64,000 nt of DNA from Hymenobacter sp. PAMC 26628 (GTDB lineage: Bacteria > Bacteroidota > Bacteroidia > Cytophagales > Hymenobacteraceae). Position 1 is the first letter of the stretch. Each line of letters opens with the position of its first letter. The stretch covers positions 1,612,001-1,676,000 of the forward strand of contig NZ_CP014304.1 of the NCBI RefSeq assembly GCF_001562275.1, read 5' to 3'. Position numbers and translations under genes: made by a program. A model generated the notes under the pieces. The model was given only the letters and a program-made list of their open reading frames with translations, made no database searches and was not told where the DNA came from. Positions 60,570 through 64,000 of the stretch are shown here, piece by piece.

Positions 60570-61814
60570 TCACGACCCGCCGCTGCCCAGGGCCCCTAGC
60601 ACGCCTGCCGCCGCGCCGGCCCCGCTGGCCAGGCAGCCTTGCAGCAGGTAGCCGCCGGTGGGGGCCTCCCAGTCCAGCATTTCGCCGGCCAGGTAGGTGC
60701 CCGGGCGGCGGCGCAGCATCAGGTGCTCATCGAGTTCGGCCCAAGCCACGCCGCCGGCCGTGGAGATGGCCTCGTCGAGCGGGCGCAGGCCGGCCACGGG
60801 CAGCGGCAAGTGGCTGAGCAGCTGCGCCAAAGCGTCGGGCGCAAGCGCGGCCGCGTCGGGTTGCACCTCGCGCAGCAGGGTGGGGACGGGGGGCCCCAGG
60901 TGCAGGGTTTTCTTGAGGAAATCGGCCCACGAGGCCTTGCCGCGCGGGGCCCCCAGCTTGCGGAGCAGGGCGGGGGCGGGCAGGTCGGGCTTCAGGTGGA
61001 GGTGCAGCACGGCGGGGCCCCCGGCGGCCAGCGCCGCCCGCACCTGCGGCGTGAGGGCGTACACGGGCGTGCCCTCCAGGCCGTAGTCGGTCAGCATCAG
61101 TTCGCCGCGCACTTCGGGGCCCTCGTTCACGCGCAGGGCAATGTTTTTGAGCGGCTGGCGGCCCACCTTCTCCCGGAAAAAAGCCGACCATGCCACTTCG
61201 GCCCCGCAGTTGGCCGGGGCGAAGGGCAAAACTTCCACGCCAATGGCGCGCAGCAGTGGGGCCCAGGTGCCGTCGGAGCCGGTTTTGGCCCAGCTGGCGC
61301 CGCCCAGGGCCAGCACCGTAGCGGCGGGCTCGGCGGTGAACTCCTCGCCGGTGGCCTCGCGGCGCAGGCGCAGGCCGCGGGGCCCCGCAAAGCCGAGCCA
61401 GCGGTGGCGGGTGTGCAGCGCCACGCCCAGGGCCCCCAGGCGGGCCAGCCAGGCGCGCAGCACGTCGGCGGGCTTGTGGGCGGGCACGGGGAAGATGCGC
61501 CCGCTGGTGCCCACGAAGGTTGCGATGCCCAAGTCGGCGGCCCAGGCGCGCAATTCGGTGGGCCCGAAGTGGGCCAGCAGGGCCCCAAAGTGCCCAGCCG
61601 CGGGCCCGTACTGGGCGGCGAAGCGAACCGCGTCGGCCTCGGCATTGCTCAGGTTGAAGCCGCCGTGCCCGGCCACCAGAAACTTGCGCCCCACCGTGGC
61701 CTGGGCCTCGAACACGCGCACCCGGTGGCCGGCCTCGGCCAGGCGCTGGGCGGCCAGCAGGCCGGCCGGGCCGCCGCCTACCACGGCCACAAACGAAGAA
61801 TCATCACTACCCAT
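60570..61814 (-). CDS. HI0933/TIGR03862-type flavoprotein (NAD(P)/FAD-dependent oxidoreductase)
   Basis: This 414-residue soluble protein has the dinucleotide-binding motif VAVVGGGPAGLLAAQRLAEA at the N-terminus and the family segment TVGRKFLVAGHGGFNLSNAE. FAD-domain wording follows in TVLALGGASWAKTGSDGTWA and, at the C-terminus, GEMLDWEAPTGGYLLQGCLA. Members bind FAD, and the reaction is unknown for most. It has no clear operon partner; its promoter faces the antiporter gene start at 61909. Confidence 0.9.
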   Translation of the reverse strand: MGSDDSSFVAVVGGGPAGLLAAQRLAEAGHRVRVFEAQATVGRKFLVAGHGGFNLSNAEADAVRFAAQYGPAAGHFGALLAHFGPTELRAWAADLGIATFVGTSGRIFPVPAHKPADVLRAWLARLGALGVALHTRHRWLGFAGPRGLRLRREATGEEFTAEPAATVLALGGASWAKTGSDGTWAPLLRAIGVEVLPFAPANCGAEVAWSAFFREKVGRQPLKNIALRVNEGPEVRGELMLTDYGLEGTPVYALTPQVRAALAAGGPAVLHLHLKPDLPAPALLRKLGAPRGKASWADFLKKTLHLGPPVPTLLREVQPDAAALAPDALAQLLSHLPLPVAGLRPLDEAISTAGGVAWAELDEHLMLRRRPGTYLAGEMLDWEAPTGGYLLQGCLASGAGAAAGVLGALGSGGS

Positions 61815-61908
61815 TACGGCCAGAACCTTAGGAAACCAGGCCCAAAATTACGGCCTGCCCCGCCCCGGGGCCCCAACCTCCGTCCGCGGCCGCCCGTTAA
61901 GTCCGGCC

Positions 61909-63099
61909 ATGAGTCCTTATACCATCCTCATCGGCCTGAGCCTGGCCGTGGTGCTGTCGTACCTGTTCGACCTCGCCGCCAAGGCCACCAAAGTGCCGTC
62001 GGTGCTGCTGCTGCTGGCCGGCATTGCCTTCGGGCAGGCCACGGCCTACTGGCACTGGCCGGTGCACTTCCCGCCGGTGCTGCTCTAGATTTTGGGCATT
62101 GTGGGCCTGATCCTCATCGTGCTCGAAGGCTCGCTCGACCTGCGCCTGACCCGCGACAAGGGCCCCGTGGTGCGGCGCTCGTTTCTGGCGGCGGCGGCCA
62201 TTCTGGTGGCGGCCTCTACGGCCATTGCCGCGCTATTGCACTTCTACACCGGCGCCGGCTGGCAGAGCTGCCTGGCCAACGCCGTGGCCCTCTCCGTGGT
62301 GAGCAGCGCGGTGGCCATCCCCAGCGTGGCCGGCCTCACGGCTGAAAAAAAGGAGTTCATTATCTACGAAAGCACGTTTTCCGACATCCTGGGCATCATG
62401 CTGTTCAACTTTGCCCTGCAAGACAACTTCGCGCAGGGCGTGTCGCTGGTCACGTTCGGGGCCGATATTCTGGCCGTGCTGGCGGTGGCCGTGCTGAGCA
62501 CCGCGGCGCTGGCATTTCTGCTGGCGCGGCTGCGCGGGCACATCAAATTTTTCCTGCTGTTCGCGTTTTTGGTGCTCATGTATAGCTTGGCCAAACAGCT
62601 GCACCTCTCCTCGTTGGTGCTGGTGCTGGTGTTCGGGCTGGCCGTCAACAACGCCGACCTGTTCTTGCGGGGCCGCCGCCTGCAAAGCTGGTTGCACCCC
62701 AACGAGCTGGTGTCCGAGCTGGGCCAGCTCAAGAGCCTCACCGCCGAGTCGGCGTTTTTGGTGCGCACGTTCTTCTTCCTCGCCTTCGGGTTTTCCATCA
62801 ACCTCTCCAATCTGCTCAACGGGCACTTGCTGTGGCAGGGCCTGCTGGTGGTGGCCGTGCTCACCTTTGTTCGCTACCTGTACCTGCGCTTCGTGGCCGG
62901 CACCGACCTGGTGCCCGAGCTGTTTATCGCTCCTAAGGGCCTGATTTCGGTGCTGTTGTTCTACAGCATCCCGGCCCCGCTGCTCATCGGCGAAGTCAGC
63001 GAAACCCTCATGTTCCTCGTCATCCTCCTCACCGGCGTGCTGATGATGGTGGGCCTACAACTCGTGCCCAAAGGCGTGCCGCTGGAAGGGGAGGTGTAA
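61909..63099 (+). pseudogene. Cation:proton antiporter gene interrupted by an in-frame TAG
   Basis: An ATG at 61909 opens 59 residues with two typical antiporter segments (TILIGLSLAVVLSYLFDLAA, VPSVLLLLAGIAFGQATAY), then a TAG at 62086-62088. The same frame continues with ILGIVGLILIVLEGSLDLRL and further transmembrane segments to 63099, giving a protein of CPA1/CPA2 type of about 395 residues if read through. Homologues have an unbroken hydrophobic segment at this point. The TAG sits in GTGCTGCTCTAGATTTTG with no frameshift. It is a nonsense mutation, a sequencing or assembly error, or a readthrough case. No strong restart ATG is close; TTG at 62092 is the nearest. Confidence 0.8.
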
Positions 63100-63100
63100 C

Positions 63101-63200
63101 TGTAGCGTGGACGCTGCAAGTCCGCGCGTTGCCCAATAATCGTTTGGCAATTATCGGCAGGACGAAGCGAGCATCGCGGACTCTGCGAGTCCACGCTACA
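63101..63200. repeat. Imperfect inverted repeat overlapping the ClC stop codon
   Basis: TGTAGCGTGGAC plus GCTGCAAGTCCGCG (63101-63126) is matched by the reverse complement of 63175-63200 at 21 of 26 positions, and the loop holds a second imperfect hairpin (CCAATAATCG with AATTATCGG). The outer right arm includes the ClC stop (63196-63198). It belongs to yet another palindrome family and probably ends both convergent transcripts. Confidence 0.8.
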
Positions 63201-64000
63201 CTTGGCTGTCGTGGATGAGTTGGTGGCGGTAGCGGGCCAGGATGGCCGATTTGAGGATGAAGCCTAGGTAGCGGCCGTCCTCCTCGCACACGGGCAGGGC
63301 ATAGGCGCCGTGGCGGTCGAGCAGGGCCAGGGTGTGCTCCAAGTCGTCGGCGGGGCCCACCACGGCCAGGGGCGGGGTCATCAGGTCGCGGGCCAGAATG
63401 GTGGCGTAGTGTTCGTCGTCGAACAGCGCGTCGCGCACCGCATCGAGGCTGATAACGCCCAGCAGCCGCCCGCCCGCCGCCACCACCGGAAACAAGTTGC
63501 GCGAGGCGTGCCGGAAAATGTCCACCAGCTCGCCCAGCGTGGTGGTGGGGCGCACCGGCACGAAGTCGGTTTCGAGCAGCTTGCGCGGGTCGAGCTGGGC
63601 CAGCAGGCCCTGGTCGCGGTTGGCGTACACGTCCACGCCCTGGTAGATGAGCTTTTTGGTGTACACCGAGTACGGCTCGAAATATTTGGTAATCAGGTAC
63701 GACGAGCTGCTCACCACCATCAGCGGCACAAACAGTGCGTAGCCGCCCGTGATTTCGGCGATGAGGAAAATAGCCGTCAGCGGCGCGTGCACCACGCCCG
63801 CCAGCGTGCCGGCCATGCCCAGCACAATAAAGTGCACTTCCGGAATCTGCACCAAGCCGCTCATGTTCAGCAACCTAGCAAAGAAAAACCCCGCCAGGGC
63901 CCCCGAGAACAGCGACGAGCCGAACATGCCGCCGTTGCCGCCCGCGCCCACCGTGATGCTCGTGGCCACCACCTTTAGCAGCATGCTGAACACCACCAGC
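63196..64000 (-). CDS. ClC chloride channel/transporter with two C-terminal CBS domains (5' truncated by window)
   Basis: The frame is open to the right edge, so the N-terminal half lies outside. Visible membrane parts include TVGAGGNGGMFGSSLFSGAL, and VLGMAGTLAGVVHAPLTAIF then LIAEITGGY, both typical of ClC proteins. Two CBS domains follow (FVPVRPTTTLGELVDIFRHA; ARDLMTPPLAVVG to GFILKSAILARY), which usually bind adenine nucleotides and regulate transport. It should move chloride or another anion, possibly coupled to protons; the gating Glu region is outside the window. Confidence 0.9.
   Translation of the reverse strand, partial: LVVFSMLLKVVATSITVGAGGNGGMFGSSLFSGALAGFFFARLLNMSGLVQIPEVHFIVLGMAGTLAGVVHAPLTAIFLIAEITGGYALFVPLMVVSSSSYLITKYFEPYSVYTKKLIYQGVDVYANRDQGLLAQLDPRKLLETDFVPVRPTTTLGELVDIFRHASRNLFPVVAAGGRLLGVISLDAVRDALFDDEHYATILARDLMTPPLAVVGPADDLEHTLALLDRHGAYALPVCEEDGRYLGFILKSAILARYRHQLIHDSQV

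Noticed and set aside
61141-62088. A long plus-strand frame running from 61141 into the antiporter start
   Set aside because: The part before 61909 is antisense to the flavoprotein gene and has no membrane segments; only the sequence from the ATG at 61909 resembles the antiporter.

Overview
The window reads as chromosomal DNA of a high-GC member of the Bacteroidota, most like Hymenobacter or a close relative. The evidence is a type IX secretion (T9SS) substrate next to a PorP/SprF-type protein, outer-membrane receptors of the carboxypeptidase-regulatory-domain type, TAnnTTTG-like promoter elements instead of E. coli -35/-10 boxes, and Bacteroidota families (DUF2911, DUF6624, PorP/SprF). Base composition is strongly GC-rich except for two AT-rich islands at about 44.2-44.86 kb and 55.5-56.15 kb. 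I saw no tRNA, rRNA, CRISPR array, insertion sequence or prophage.

Layout. 0-4 kb: the 3' part of a HEAT-repeat/cyclic-nucleotide-binding membrane protein faces a response regulator-nucleotide cyclase operon. 4-14 kb: a GH15 glucan/trehalose hydrolase, two paralogous TonB-type outer-membrane proteins and a fused trehalose-6-phosphate synthase/phosphatase. 14-24 kb: a Gly/Tyr-rich lipoprotein, a short UvrA-like ABC ATPase, a BtuB-like receptor, an unknown protein and an M1 aminopeptidase. 24-29.4 kb: one minus-strand run of response regulator, histidine kinase, SulP transporter and beta-carbonic anhydrase. 29.4-32 kb: a GAF protein, then a SAM-I (S-box) riboswitch leader and an APC amino-acid permease. 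32-38 kb: DUF2382 stress proteins, a CPBP protease and topoisomerase III. 38-44 kb: an Lgt-like membrane protein fused to a beta-rich domain, a DUF2867 SDR protein, DUF2911, a slipin and DUF1810. 44-51.4 kb: an AT-rich DUF6650-like gene, an M28 peptidase and the PorP/SprF plus giant T9SS substrate pair. 51.7-57.4 kb: DUF92, an SseB-like protein, a lipoprotein/SCO1/cytochrome c operon, an AT-rich HAD gene and an aldo/keto reductase. 57.5-64 kb: a DACNV/DisA_N-type nucleotide-cyclase-like protein, small secreted or membrane proteins, a flavoprotein, a cation/proton antiporter broken by an in-frame TAG, and the 3' part of a ClC channel with CBS domains.

Functional links. Several neighbours form plausible units: cyclase plus cNMP-binding protein, GH15 plus OtsAB in trehalose/glucan turnover, SulP plus carbonic anhydrase in bicarbonate handling, SCO1 plus cytochrome c in copper/respiration, and the T9SS substrate plus PorP/SprF. 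Gene ends are often marked by long perfect or near-perfect inverted repeats of several families. The 8-mer GGGGCCCC is far more common than base composition predicts. The least ordinary items are the Lgt-like fusion, the riboswitch-controlled permease, the 31-bp copy of the topB start lying in front of the CPBP gene, and the DACNV/DisA_N protein.
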